NCBI GenBank assembly: GCA_947630345.1
Contig: CANRHF010000002.1
Span: 1-59,759, forward strand
Length of the DNA: 59,759 bases
Direction of reading: 5' to 3'
Origin: an uncultured Oscillospiraceae bacterium
GTDB lineage: Bacteria > Bacillota > Clostridia > Oscillospirales > Oscillospiraceae
The notes under the pieces are model-generated. The model made no database searches. It saw only the letters and a program-made list of their open reading frames with translations, and had not been told where the DNA came from. Positions within the stretch are counted from its first letter, which is position 1. Each line of letters opens with the position of its first letter. Of this stretch, positions 17,066 through 25,821 are shown in pieces. The translations under genes and the position numbers were made by a program.

Positions 17066-17734
17066 TCAGTCACCATCATTGATATTTCGGAAAAGATCGC
17101 CCAGTTCTTCCATGCTGCTTGCGGTTTTGTATACCCGTGGATCATGTGCAAGCAGTTGATCTCCTTGCCCCCAGGTCACAAAAACACAGGGGATGCCCGC
17201 ATTTGCGGCTGTTGCGAGATCGCTCTCCCCGTCCCCCACATATATCGCCTCTTCGCGTAAACATCCGCATAGCCGGCATATCTCATCCACTCCGTAAGGG
17301 TTCGGTTTTGAGGGCTTGTCCTCGACATATCCGACGACTGTGTCAAAATAAGACGGCGGAAACATTTTTCCTACGGTGTCCTCAAGCAGAAGCTGCCCTT
17401 TATTTGAGTTCACAGCGATCCGATAGCCCATTTTTTTCAGCTCTGCGAGGAGCTCTGTCATGCCTGGATAAGGTTTTGTATTAGGCTTCTCGCTCTGGAG
17501 ATAAAGCTGGCGGTAAAGCGTCTTGACACGATCAATATTCTCTGAAGCCCGCGCATCGGCTGGCAGCATTCTTGATACAACTGTTTCAAGATTTCCACCC
17601 ACGAACCGATCATAAGCGGCGATTGGATGCGTCGGGAAACCACAGGCCTCCAGCGCCTTATTGAAGCATATGGCTACGTCAGTCACAGTGTTCACTAATG
17701 TGCCGTCAAAATCAAATATTATAAGCTTTCTCAT
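17066..17734 (-). CDS. HAD-family phosphatase
   Basis: The 222-residue HAD hydrolase resembles phosphoglycolate phosphatase (Gph/PpaX): the nucleophile motif FDFDGTLVNT is at the start, then motif II VNSNKG, the motif III lysine (KPNPYG) and YVGDGESDLATAANAG as motif IV, with a helical cap between motifs I and II. The ATG at 17734 is used; an in-frame TTG five codons upstream would overlap the previous stop. It lies 11 bases after the ThDP-enzyme gene and is probably co-translated with it. A role in removing a phosphate from a sugar or from a small precursor in the branched-sugar module is plausible; phosphoglycolate housekeeping is also possible. Confidence 0.88.
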   Translation of the reverse strand: MRKLIIFDFDGTLVNTVTDVAICFNKALEACGFPTHPIAAYDRFVGGNLETVVSRMLPADARASENIDRVKTLYRQLYLQSEKPNTKPYPGMTELLAELKKMGYRIAVNSNKGQLLLEDTVGKMFPPSYFDTVVGYVEDKPSKPNPYGVDEICRLCGCLREEAIYVGDGESDLATAANAGIPCVFVTWGQGDQLLAHDPRVYKTASSMEELGDLFRNINDGD

Positions 17735-17745
17735 GCGGAATAGCC

Positions 17746-19557
17746 TCAAAAAGGATAACGGTTTGACTCATATTCTTCTCTTGAAAGAAAAGGAAACATG
17801 TCGTCCATTGACGGGGAAACGATACTTCCGTCGGCAAGGACCTTTGATGAAAGCTTTGGTACAAAATTCTGCTCCGGGTCAACAACAACGTTGCACAATA
17901 CAGGTCCAGGGGTAGAAAGCGCCTTGCGGACAATCTCGGCGGCAGATGGCTCATTGTCCAGCAGAAGATAGGAAAACCCAAAGGCTTCCGCAAGCTTTTC
18001 AAAGTCGGGGAAGCCCACGCCAGTGCTCGGATCAAGCCCAATAAGCGGCGGCTTAAAAAGATTTCGCTGTGTTTGCCTAATTGAATGATATCCGTTGTTA
18101 TTCAGGACGAACAGCTTGATGTTGAGCTTGTTATATGCGATCGTGGCAAGCTCCTGGACATTCATCATAAGGCTGCCATCGCCATCCACACAGAGGACCC
18201 GACCGCCCTTTTCCTGACGCGCCACTGCCGCGCCAAGCGCAGCCGGAAGTCCGTATCCCATTGCGGCGCAGCCGGAATTTGTAAACATTCTCTGTCCCTG
18301 TTTGATCCTGCACCCCTGGAATGTCATAACGCATGCGCTCCCGTTCCCGAGCGTCAGTACGTCGTCCGAGTTCATTTCAGAAAAAAGAACATCCACAAAA
18401 ACATATGGATTTAAGAGCTCACCCTGACCGTGGTGGTACTCAGGAAGCACAGCAGGATATTTTTCAACCATCATCCGGCACCAGGATACCCAGCGTGCGT
18501 GCTCCGCGTTCACTTGATAGGGCAGGGAGAGGAGCGTCTCCATGACCTGCTTCACATCCCCCAAAACCGGCATATCAGGAACAAAAGTGGGCTTTTTAAG
18601 CTCATTTTCGTCGATGTCCACCATGATCTTGTAGGCGTTTTTTGCGAAATCGTTTTTATTATAAGTTATCGTCCGAATATTCATCCGGCTCCCAAGCACG
18701 AGCAGGAGGTCACAGTTCTGGACGATAAAGCTGCTGCCGCGCGTTCCCTCACGGCTGGGCGATCCGGCATAATAGGGGTTGTCGTAGGCGACAAGATCCC
18801 CGGAATTCCACGCCAGCGCAACAGGGACCTTCAGCTTCTCGACCAGGCGAAGGAGCAGGCCATTCGCTCCGGAAAGCCGAACGCCGTAGCCGGCAAAAAT
18901 CAGCGGGGCCTTTGCTTTTGAGATGAGACTCAGTATCTTCTTCGCGGTTTCGGTGGGAACATCCGGGATCCCGGCTCCGCAGTCTTCCCCTTTCGGGTCA
19001 AAGTGAACGAGCCCGTCGGTCTCAATCTTCGCGCCCTGTACATCCAGCGGAATATCAAGCCACACCGGACCCTGGCGCCCCGATGTTGCGAGGAACCACG
19101 CCTTCTCAAGGTGATAGGCGATTTTCTCCGGCTCTGTGACCATAACACAGTATTTTGTCATATTGGAGACAGAATGTATAATATCAAATTCCTGATCTCC
19201 CAACTGACGCAGATCAAGATCAGGCACGGCCCACAGTGTTGTCTCTCTCTTGACCTGACCCGAAAGGATAAACATGGGGATGCTGTCGAGCCATCCACCC
19301 ATCACGCCCGTGATGGCATTCGTCCCCCCTGGGCCGCTGGTAACGCATACGCTTGCAATCCGCCCGGTGAGGCGTGCGTAAGCCTCGGCAGCTATAGCGC
19401 ACCCTTGCTCATTGTGGTTGAAGACGTTTCGGATCTTTCTATTGTGCCCCAAAGCGTCATCCAATTGCATGGCACCGCCGCCCGTAACCATAAAATTATG
19501 CGTAACACCGTGATCGACGAGAAAATCGGCAATATAATCTGCCAAGCGCACTACCAT
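17746..19557 (-). CDS. ThDP-dependent carboligase, YerE/acetolactate-synthase-like
   Basis: The 603-residue enzyme has the three-domain layout of acetolactate synthases. The catalytic glutamate sits at residue 50 (FNHNEQGCAIAAEAYA), SGPGGTNAITGV near residue 95, a central FAD/nucleotide-type domain, and the ThDP/Mg site GDGSLMMN starting at residue 459, ending with NNNGY. The HNEQG context and the location beside RfbF, RfbG, RfbH and an aldolase match YerE, which transfers a two-carbon unit from pyruvate to C4 of CDP-4-keto-3,6-dideoxyglucose in yersiniose synthesis. A role in branched-chain amino acid synthesis is less likely in this operon. The acyl donor may come from the aldolase encoded upstream (19610-21256). 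Family certain, substrate inferred. Confidence 0.85.
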   Translation of the reverse strand: MVVRLADYIADFLVDHGVTHNFMVTGGGAMQLDDALGHNRKIRNVFNHNEQGCAIAAEAYARLTGRIASVCVTSGPGGTNAITGVMGGWLDSIPMFILSGQVKRETTLWAVPDLDLRQLGDQEFDIIHSVSNMTKYCVMVTEPEKIAYHLEKAWFLATSGRQGPVWLDIPLDVQGAKIETDGLVHFDPKGEDCGAGIPDVPTETAKKILSLISKAKAPLIFAGYGVRLSGANGLLLRLVEKLKVPVALAWNSGDLVAYDNPYYAGSPSREGTRGSSFIVQNCDLLLVLGSRMNIRTITYNKNDFAKNAYKIMVDIDENELKKPTFVPDMPVLGDVKQVMETLLSLPYQVNAEHARWVSWCRMMVEKYPAVLPEYHHGQGELLNPYVFVDVLFSEMNSDDVLTLGNGSACVMTFQGCRIKQGQRMFTNSGCAAMGYGLPAALGAAVARQEKGGRVLCVDGDGSLMMNVQELATIAYNKLNIKLFVLNNNGYHSIRQTQRNLFKPPLIGLDPSTGVGFPDFEKLAEAFGFSYLLLDNEPSAAEIVRKALSTPGPVLCNVVVDPEQNFVPKLSSKVLADGSIVSPSMDDMFPFLSREEYESNRYPF

Positions 19558-19609
19558 CGGTCAAACCGTCCTTTCGATAAGGCTATCCGCTGAAAATTCA
19601 TTATCGGGT

Positions 19610-21256
19610 TCAAATCGCCCCGCTGAATTTATCCTGAGTAAACGTATACCTAGAAAAAGTCAGAAAGCTCAACTTCATATCTGCGTATTCCTTCTCCAGG
19701 ACATCTCGGATATGATGGTTCATCTGGCCGGCCTGGTCACGGATGAAGGAATATTCCATACGGGGGTTAAAATAGTTATCATCCTGATCGGAGTATCCGT
19801 CAAAACCGGCCAAATATATCTCCTGTACTCCGCACTGTTTGAGAAGCCTCAAAAGCATGAGCATGGAATTGTCCGCAATGTTCTGCCCCTTCTCCAAAAG
19901 CGGCTCTCTTGTAAAAACATACGAAAAAGGCTGTTGCTTTGACTCTACATTGGAGGTCGCGATGATCTTTAAGGGATGCTCCCTTTCCTCCAAAAGCTCC
20001 TCTGTCATTGCAAGGTAACGGCTGGATTTTGTCACAAAAACATAATCTACGGGAATTCCCTCGGGGATATAATTGATGGAAATGATCAGAGGATTTTCTC
20101 TTTTTATAAAACCGTCCACCTTATCCCGCTGCAATGTGATATTTGGTCCGGGGCCAATCAGTAGGATCGGCTTTTTCTGCGCAAGCTGCGCGCTGAATTT
20201 CTCAATGTTGGCATCGTCGTCGTACCTTTCCGATCTGTACTCCTCAAATGCCCTCTCCCCCGCTTCTCTGTCATACAGGAGCTTGCTATCCTCCGGGCCT
20301 ATTTGTTCAAGCGTCTCATTCAACCCACGAATCGAAAGGTCAGGCTTGCCCTGAAGTTGTTTTACATAGTTGGGATGCACACCGTTGTGAGCGCAAAGAT
20401 AGAAATACATCTTATAGCCCCACGGCGTTTCCCGGTAAAAATCCATAACGCTCTCGTCAATCGCCTCCAGGATCGGTCCAAGGCGATATGCTTTTCCATA
20501 TTTTTGATTGAGGTATGGCACGATCAGCTCAACAGGCAGATTCCCGGCACTCTTTCCCATCCCGTACAGTGAAGCGTCCACAACTATATTGCGTTTGGGC
20601 GAGATCTCGTCCACAAATGTCATCGTGTTGGCGAAAGCAAGCTGGAGATTATTGTGGCCGTGGTAGCCCATTATGATTTCTTCGGAAAGGTTCTCGTCAA
20701 GGATTGTTGCGATGTGTCGAAGCTTATCCGGATCTAAAAGGCCATAAGTGTCAACAATGGAAAGTGCATAGGGCTTTACCTGATTTGCAAGCCCGATCAC
20801 CTCGAGCAGCTCACTGTCCGTATAGCTGGTGATTGAAACCAGCTGGGAAAAAACCTTATATCCAAGCGCCTTGACCTGCGCGCAGAACTTCATCGCCTCA
20901 TGCATTCTGTATTTCTTGAATATGACACGGATCCCGTCCAGCATACTTTCCGAACAAGGCTGGAGATGTGGCAGACTGCAGGTGCCATAATCGATCATTC
21001 CAACGGTTATCGGAGGACGTTTTTTTACTTTTCCGTAAATTTTATCCACCGAGGAGGTATCTGGCATAATGCTACGGTCAAGGTCGAAGGGCCTGCGCTC
21101 ATCCAGAAAGCCGACCTCTACAACATCCACCCCGGAATCGACCAGGCGGGAGAAAATGCTGCAAAGATTGTCATTCCCAAATTTCCAATCGTTTACATAC
21201 CCACCGTCGCGAAGTGTGCAGTCCAACAAACGAATCGTCTTGCTCGTATCATTCAT
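19610..21256 (-). CDS. HMGL/DmpG-like aldolase with a C-terminal Rossmann-type domain
   Basis: Residues 10-290 of the 548-residue product form an HMG-CoA-lyase-like TIM barrel: LDCTLRDGGYVNDW at the start supplies the metal-binding aspartate, and YHGHNNLQLA near residue 200 supplies the two metal-binding histidines (199 and 201). The closest known reaction type is 4-hydroxy-2-oxovalerate aldolase (DmpG), which joins or splits pyruvate and a small aldehyde. From about residue 362 a second domain begins (KKPILLIGPGPNITLQ) that resembles DUF115/MptE-like folds; its role is unknown. The ATG at 21256 follows a GGGGGAT site. I infer that it makes the 2-oxo acid used by the ThDP carboligase encoded next. 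No aldehyde dehydrogenase of the catabolic DmpFG pair is present, which argues against catabolism. Confidence 0.82.
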   Translation of the reverse strand: MNDTSKTIRLLDCTLRDGGYVNDWKFGNDNLCSIFSRLVDSGVDVVEVGFLDERRPFDLDRSIMPDTSSVDKIYGKVKKRPPITVGMIDYGTCSLPHLQPCSESMLDGIRVIFKKYRMHEAMKFCAQVKALGYKVFSQLVSITSYTDSELLEVIGLANQVKPYALSIVDTYGLLDPDKLRHIATILDENLSEEIIMGYHGHNNLQLAFANTMTFVDEISPKRNIVVDASLYGMGKSAGNLPVELIVPYLNQKYGKAYRLGPILEAIDESVMDFYRETPWGYKMYFYLCAHNGVHPNYVKQLQGKPDLSIRGLNETLEQIGPEDSKLLYDREAGERAFEEYRSERYDDDANIEKFSAQLAQKKPILLIGPGPNITLQRDKVDGFIKRENPLIISINYIPEGIPVDYVFVTKSSRYLAMTEELLEEREHPLKIIATSNVESKQQPFSYVFTREPLLEKGQNIADNSMLMLLRLLKQCGVQEIYLAGFDGYSDQDDNYFNPRMEYSFIRDQAGQMNHHIRDVLEKEYADMKLSFLTFSRYTFTQDKFSGAI

Positions 21257-21292
21257 ATCAATATCCCCCAATGCATCCTTGCTTTCCTGTCT

Positions 21293-22633
21293 TCATTTAA
21301 TCGCCTCAAGGATCATCTCTGCCATATAGTCGATCATCTCGTCCGTCATTCCCGGATAAACGCCGACCCAGAAAGTATTATTCATGATAAAATCGGTCCA
21401 TGTAAGATCCCCGGCAACGCGATAGGCGTCTGTGCCGCGGATGCTGTCAAAGCATGGGTGGCGGATCAGATTGCCCGAGAAAAGCAGCCTCGTTTGAATA
21501 TTGTGTTCCTCCAAATAGCGCGTAATCGCGTTCCGTTCAAGCTTGCTTTCCTGACGGACGGAGATCAAAAATCCAAACCACGAGGGCACACTATTCGGCG
21601 CGGGCTCTGGCAAGATCAGCTTGTCCGAGGCGCGCTCCAGCGCGCTGTGGAGCCTCTGCCAGTTGTGGCGGCGTCTTTCGATAAAATCAGGAAACTTTTT
21701 CAGCTGCTCGCAGCCGATCGCCGCCTGCATATCGGTAACCTTCAGGTTATATCCAAAGTGGCTGTATACATATTTGTGGTCATAGCCCTGGGGCAGCTCG
21801 CCGTGCTTTCCATCAAAGCGATGGCCGCAGAAGTTATCGTGCCCGGAGGGACAGACGCAGTCGCGTCCCCAATCTCGGTACGAAAGGATCAGCCTGTGAA
21901 GCAGCGGGTTGTTCGTGTATACGCATCCGCCCTCGCCCATCGTCATGTGATGCGGAGGATAGAAGCTTGAGGTCCCGATGTCCCCCCATGTGCCGGTGTA
22001 TCGCGTCTCATCGCCGATCCTATACTTAGATCCCAACGCGTCGCAGTTATCCTCGACCAGCCACAAACCATATCGGTCGCAAAACGCCTTGACCGCGGCT
22101 AAGTCGAATGGATTCCCCAGGGTGTGCGCGATCATGACCGCCTTCGTCTTTTCACTGCGCGCCGCTTCTAATTTTAAAACATCAATGTTATACTGCGGGA
22201 CCGTCACATCCACAAAAACAGGTACGGCTCCGTACTGAATGGCCGGCGCGACCGTGGTCGGGAATCCGCACGCCACGGTGATGATCTCATCGCCGGGCTT
22301 GATCCGCCGCTCGCCCAGCTCCGGAGCGGTCAGAACGGAAAACGCGATCAAATTTGCTGAAGAACCGCTGTTCACTAGATGCGCGTATTTCACGCCGATC
22401 CACTCCGCAAACTCCTTCTCGAATTTCTCGGCAAAACGTCCGGTCGTCAGCCAGAAATCCAGCATAGCATCGGTAAGCGCGCACATTTCCTTTTCATCAA
22501 AAACCCGAGACGCGTAGGCAATCCTGTTTCCCGGCTGGAACGGGACTGTATTTTCCTTGAAGTCGTGATAATATCGCGCGACAAGCTCCTTAATTTTTTC
22601 TCTTGCCTCGGATTCAGTTTTCCAAATTGGCAT
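21293..22633 (-). CDS. rfbH: CDP-6-deoxy-4-keto-glucose-3-dehydrase (E1, RfbH/DdhC)
   Basis: RfbH removes the C3 hydroxyl of CDP-4-keto-6-deoxyglucose using pyridoxamine phosphate and a [2Fe-2S] cluster. The 446-residue protein has an aminotransferase fold in which the usual catalytic lysine is replaced by histidine (FYPPHHMTMGEGG, residues 228-229), the hallmark of E1. The iron-sulfur cysteines are visible as C197 and C259, C261 and C269 (DCVCPSGHDNFC). The ATG at 22633 has GGAGGA upstream; the longer open frame is rejected. E1 needs an electron-donating reductase (E3, DdhD/RfbI), which is not in this window. The product, CDP-4-keto-3,6-dideoxyglucose, is the expected substrate of the ThDP enzyme. 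Confidence 0.95.
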   Translation of the reverse strand: MPIWKTESEAREKIKELVARYYHDFKENTVPFQPGNRIAYASRVFDEKEMCALTDAMLDFWLTTGRFAEKFEKEFAEWIGVKYAHLVNSGSSANLIAFSVLTAPELGERRIKPGDEIITVACGFPTTVAPAIQYGAVPVFVDVTVPQYNIDVLKLEAARSEKTKAVMIAHTLGNPFDLAAVKAFCDRYGLWLVEDNCDALGSKYRIGDETRYTGTWGDIGTSSFYPPHHMTMGEGGCVYTNNPLLHRLILSYRDWGRDCVCPSGHDNFCGHRFDGKHGELPQGYDHKYVYSHFGYNLKVTDMQAAIGCEQLKKFPDFIERRRHNWQRLHSALERASDKLILPEPAPNSVPSWFGFLISVRQESKLERNAITRYLEEHNIQTRLLFSGNLIRHPCFDSIRGTDAYRVAGDLTWTDFIMNNTFWVGVYPGMTDEMIDYMAEMILEAIK

Positions 22634-22698
22634 GATCGATTTCCTCCAAATTTCCCACTTGTCTGTGATAAAGATACCGCGAACACTATTTGCGATTC

Positions 22699-23754
22699 TT
22701 ATAGCTGTCCGAAATACGCCTCTATTTCCTGGTCCATCTCCTTCGCGACATTTTCGCCTGCAAGCCAAATTTTACTGAACCTGCAGGTTAAATCCACGCA
22801 TTTTTCGATCTTCCACCGCGGATGCCAGCCCAAAACCGTTTTGATCTTGTTGCAGTCCAGCTTCAGATAATTCGCCTCATGGGGCGCGTCCGCTTCCGCA
22901 CGGTTCTCCCATGCCGCTCCTTCTCCCCAGTACTTGCAGAAAAGATCGACCAACTGACCTGTTTCCACGCAGTCGCATTCGTCCGGCCCCACATTATAGG
23001 ACCCGGCATATTTTATGTCTTCATACTGCTTTTGCACGATGGTCAAGTACGCCGACAAGGGTTCCAAGACATGTTGATACGGGCGGATAGAATAAGGGTT
23101 TCGTACCGCGATCTTCTCCCTCTTCCGCATTGCCCGAACGCAATCGGGAATAATTCGGTCAGAAGCAAAATCTCCGCCTCCGATCACATTTCCCGCACGC
23201 GCCGTAGAGACCGCGATGCCAGCGTTGGTAAAATAGCTGTTGATATAGCTATGCGTGACAAGCTCAGAGCAACTTTTAGAATTCGAGTATGGATCAAACC
23301 CATCCAGCGGCTCGCTCTCCCTGTAACCCCAGCACCATTCCTCATTCTTATAGACCTTATCTGTAGTCACATTCAAAACGCTCTTCGCATATCCCTGTTG
23401 CCGGACACATTCGAGCAGGTTGACCGTCCCCATGACGTTTGTCTCGTATGTATGCCTCGGATCTTTATACGCTTCCCGCACAATCGGCTGCGCCGCGAGA
23501 TGGAGCACGATCTCCGGCTGTACGCTCTCATACGTTTTCATCAATAGATCCGCGTCGCGGATATCTCCGATCACGCTGGTCATTCTGTCTTGCAGTCCCG
23601 CCAAAGAAAACAGATTCGGCTGCGTGGGTGGATCCAGCGCGTACCCAGTCACTTCGGCGCCGGCGTTCGTCAGGATTCGGCAAAGCCATGCCCCTTTGAA
23701 CCCGGTATGCCCAGTGACAAAAACCCGCTTGCCGGCAAAAAACGTAAGATCCAT
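22699..23754 (-). CDS. rfbG: CDP-glucose 4,6-dehydratase
   Basis: RfbG converts CDP-glucose to CDP-4-keto-6-deoxyglucose. The 351-residue short-chain dehydrogenase/reductase has VTGHTGFKGAWLC (NAD binding), TTDKVYKNEEW in place of the RmlB TDEVYG motif, and the catalytic YSNSK pair near residue 155 within GFDPYSNSKSCSEL. These are the marks of the CDP-specific branch, as distinct from the dTDP-specific one. The ATG follows an AGGAGAT site. It sits 19 bases after rfbF and 65 bases before rfbH in transcription order, giving the usual rfbF-rfbG-rfbH order of 3,6-dideoxyhexose loci. Very secure. Confidence 0.96.
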   Translation of the reverse strand: MDLTFFAGKRVFVTGHTGFKGAWLCRILTNAGAEVTGYALDPPTQPNLFSLAGLQDRMTSVIGDIRDADLLMKTYESVQPEIVLHLAAQPIVREAYKDPRHTYETNVMGTVNLLECVRQQGYAKSVLNVTTDKVYKNEEWCWGYRESEPLDGFDPYSNSKSCSELVTHSYINSYFTNAGIAVSTARAGNVIGGGDFASDRIIPDCVRAMRKREKIAVRNPYSIRPYQHVLEPLSAYLTIVQKQYEDIKYAGSYNVGPDECDCVETGQLVDLFCKYWGEGAAWENRAEADAPHEANYLKLDCNKIKTVLGWHPRWKIEKCVDLTCRFSKIWLAGENVAKEMDQEIEAYFGQL

Positions 23755-23773
23755 GTATCAATCTCCTGATTCC

Positions 23774-24553
23774 TTAATCTTGCCACTTCTTCCACGGGGC
23801 TTGGCCCCGCAGCAAAAGTTCGTCCAGTATATCCTTTTCTCGTTTGGTATCCATGCACTGCCAGTATCCGCTGTGACTGTAGCTCATTAACTGTCCTTCC
23901 CTTGCCAACCGTTCCAGTGGATCTCGTTCGAAAACAGTTTCATCCCCCTCGATGTATTCAAAAACCTCCGGCTCCAAGACCATATACCCAGCGTTAATGG
24001 TTGTTCCGTCCGCCCCACGCTTCTCACGAAAAGCGCGCACGGTGTTGTCTTCGATGACCAGGATCCCTTTGTCCTGCTTCAGTTTCACGGAGGTCAGTGT
24101 GGCAAGTTTTCCATGGGATTGATGGAACTCAACCAGCTTCGCAATATCCACATCACATACGCCATCGCCATACGTCATCATAAACGGTTCGTTTCCAATA
24201 TAAGGCTGGATCCTCTTGATCCGTCCTCCCGTCATGGTATGAAGACCGGTATCCACCACCGTCACCTTCCACGGCTCACAATGCCGATCATGTACGGTGA
24301 CATGCTCATTCCCTTTGGTAAAGTCGAACGTCACATCGTTATTTCGAATGAAATAACTCGCAAACCAGTCCTTGATCATGTTTTGCTTATATCCGGCACA
24401 GATCACAAAATCATTAAAGCCGTAGTAAGAGTATTCCTTCATAATGTGCCAAAGGATCGGCATTCCTCCGATCTCCAGCATCGGTTTGGGGTTGTGCTGA
24501 CTCTCCTCGCTGATCCGCAATCCCATGCCGCCGGCTAAAATAACCACTTTCAT
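23774..24553 (-). CDS. rfbF: Glucose-1-phosphate cytidylyltransferase
   Basis: RfbF makes CDP-glucose from glucose-1-phosphate and CTP, the entry step to CDP-3,6-dideoxyhexoses. The 259-residue product has LAGGMGLRISEESQHNPKPM, which differs from RmlA in the way expected for the cytidylyltransferase, followed by GGMPILWHIMKEYSYYGFNDF and MTYGDGVCDVDI. The C-terminus ends in DELLLRGQAPWKKWQD. The ATG at 24553 follows a GAGATAGG site. Together with rfbG and rfbH it supplies CDP-4-keto-3,6-dideoxyglucose. No direct reductase to a simple dideoxyhexose can be assigned with certainty, which is why a branched sugar is favoured. Confidence 0.96.
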   Translation of the reverse strand: MKVVILAGGMGLRISEESQHNPKPMLEIGGMPILWHIMKEYSYYGFNDFVICAGYKQNMIKDWFASYFIRNNDVTFDFTKGNEHVTVHDRHCEPWKVTVVDTGLHTMTGGRIKRIQPYIGNEPFMMTYGDGVCDVDIAKLVEFHQSHGKLATLTSVKLKQDKGILVIEDNTVRAFREKRGADGTTINAGYMVLEPEVFEYIEGDETVFERDPLERLAREGQLMSYSHSGYWQCMDTKREKDILDELLLRGQAPWKKWQD

Positions 24554-24578
24554 CCTATCTCAAGCCTTTCCAATATGT

Positions 24579-25781
24579 TTATTTCAACAGGTCGCTCAAA
24601 AAGGTGAAGACCTTTTTCCCTTGTACCTCCGCGTTTTTCTCTCTCAAGACAAACTCGCGCGCCGCCGCGCCTTTCGCGTCCAGCTCCGCCTGCGGAAGGG
24701 CGAGAAGCTCTTCCAATCTTGCCGCTGCCGCTCCCGGCTCTACACTGTCCACACAGTACATATGCCTGTAATACTCTTCCGGGATTCCCTCCAGCTTCGT
24801 GATCGCAACCGGCGTGCCGGAAACCATATATTCAAACACCTTTGAGGGAAATGAATACTTTGTATATTCGTCTTTCGGGTCCCTGAGGATCACCAACAGC
24901 CGCGCGGACTTCAGTTTTTCAAAAACCTCTGTTCTTGGCAGAAAGCCAAAGAATTTCACTCTCTCATCTTTCCCCGCGCGGTCCAAAATTTCTTTCCGCA
25001 TATCCCCGTCTCCCATGATCCAGAGCTCAGTGGGAAGTGACAGCCGCTGGTGTGCTTCCAGAATCTCTCCGATCCCTACCTGCCGCATCAGCGTCCCGGC
25101 GTGCGCGATCGCGTTCGCTTTCGGGGCTGGGGCTAAATTCAAACCGTTTGGATTGTAGATCCCCTCTACCACACAATACGGTTTGCGCTTCGAGTTCACA
25201 ATGTCGTTCATTTTCTCGGAAAAGAGAACATAACCGTCATAACTTTTCTGCAGTCTGTCCGTAAAACGCACATACGGTCGAATAATCGCGCGTTTATACA
25301 ACGGCATCTTCCGAATCCGTTCCTCCTGATAGGTGAACAGCGACAGATCGGTAAAGGTAACGGCACGCTTGATCCGGAACAGGCCCGTGAAAAGGACGAT
25401 CGCCGCGGAGACGGGGGTAAAGTGCGTACTGGAAAAGACACAACGATCCTTCGTCTTCCTTGTCCTCCATGCCCAGCCGATCACTTTCCCGGCTGTGGAG
25501 AAAAAATAGGACAGTTCCCGGAGAAAGGGAAGATTTACAAAGCCGAGAACGGAAAAGGGGGAATCTTTTTTCCGCTTTTTGGTCCATAGGAGCCGGTCTT
25601 TGGGATAATAGGAGGTCTGATAGATCGTTACAAACTCGAGTTCCAGCTCCGGCTTCTTCAAAAGCTCCTTGCAGAGCGCCTGCTCGTAGGAAAACTGCGC
25701 GATATAATACGGTTCCTGCCGCGCGGCCTTTGCGGCATGGACCTCTTCATCCGAGAAAAAGCCAAAATACAGAATGTTCAC
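24579..25781 (-). CDS. Glycosyltransferase family 4 protein
   Basis: The 400-residue GT-B protein carries the GT4 donor-site region near residue 325 (FPSKVFEYMVSGTPVAITKLEGIPEEY), with the EX7E-like pair of glutamates, and a mid-protein IMGDGDMRKEI plus KFFGFLPRTEVFEKL, typical of retaining sugar transferases. The start is a GTG at 25781 with a G-rich site in front. It would add one sugar of the repeat unit on the cytoplasmic membrane face; donor and acceptor are not predictable. Forty bases separate it from the upstream GT2 gene and 25 from rfbF. Confidence 0.87.
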   Translation of the reverse strand: MNILYFGFFSDEEVHAAKAARQEPYYIAQFSYEQALCKELLKKPELELEFVTIYQTSYYPKDRLLWTKKRKKDSPFSVLGFVNLPFLRELSYFFSTAGKVIGWAWRTRKTKDRCVFSSTHFTPVSAAIVLFTGLFRIKRAVTFTDLSLFTYQEERIRKMPLYKRAIIRPYVRFTDRLQKSYDGYVLFSEKMNDIVNSKRKPYCVVEGIYNPNGLNLAPAPKANAIAHAGTLMRQVGIGEILEAHQRLSLPTELWIMGDGDMRKEILDRAGKDERVKFFGFLPRTEVFEKLKSARLLVILRDPKDEYTKYSFPSKVFEYMVSGTPVAITKLEGIPEEYYRHMYCVDSVEPGAAAARLEELLALPQAELDAKGAAAREFVLREKNAEVQGKKVFTFLSDLLK

Positions 25782-25821
25782 GTCTCTTTTCCCCCCTCTC
25801 TCGGTATCGCCCCGACAGCGT

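Noticed and set aside
17746..19557. Catabolic acetolactate synthase for branched-chain amino acids
   Set aside because: No ilv genes or regulatory subunit are nearby, and the gene is embedded between CDP-sugar and phosphatase genes.
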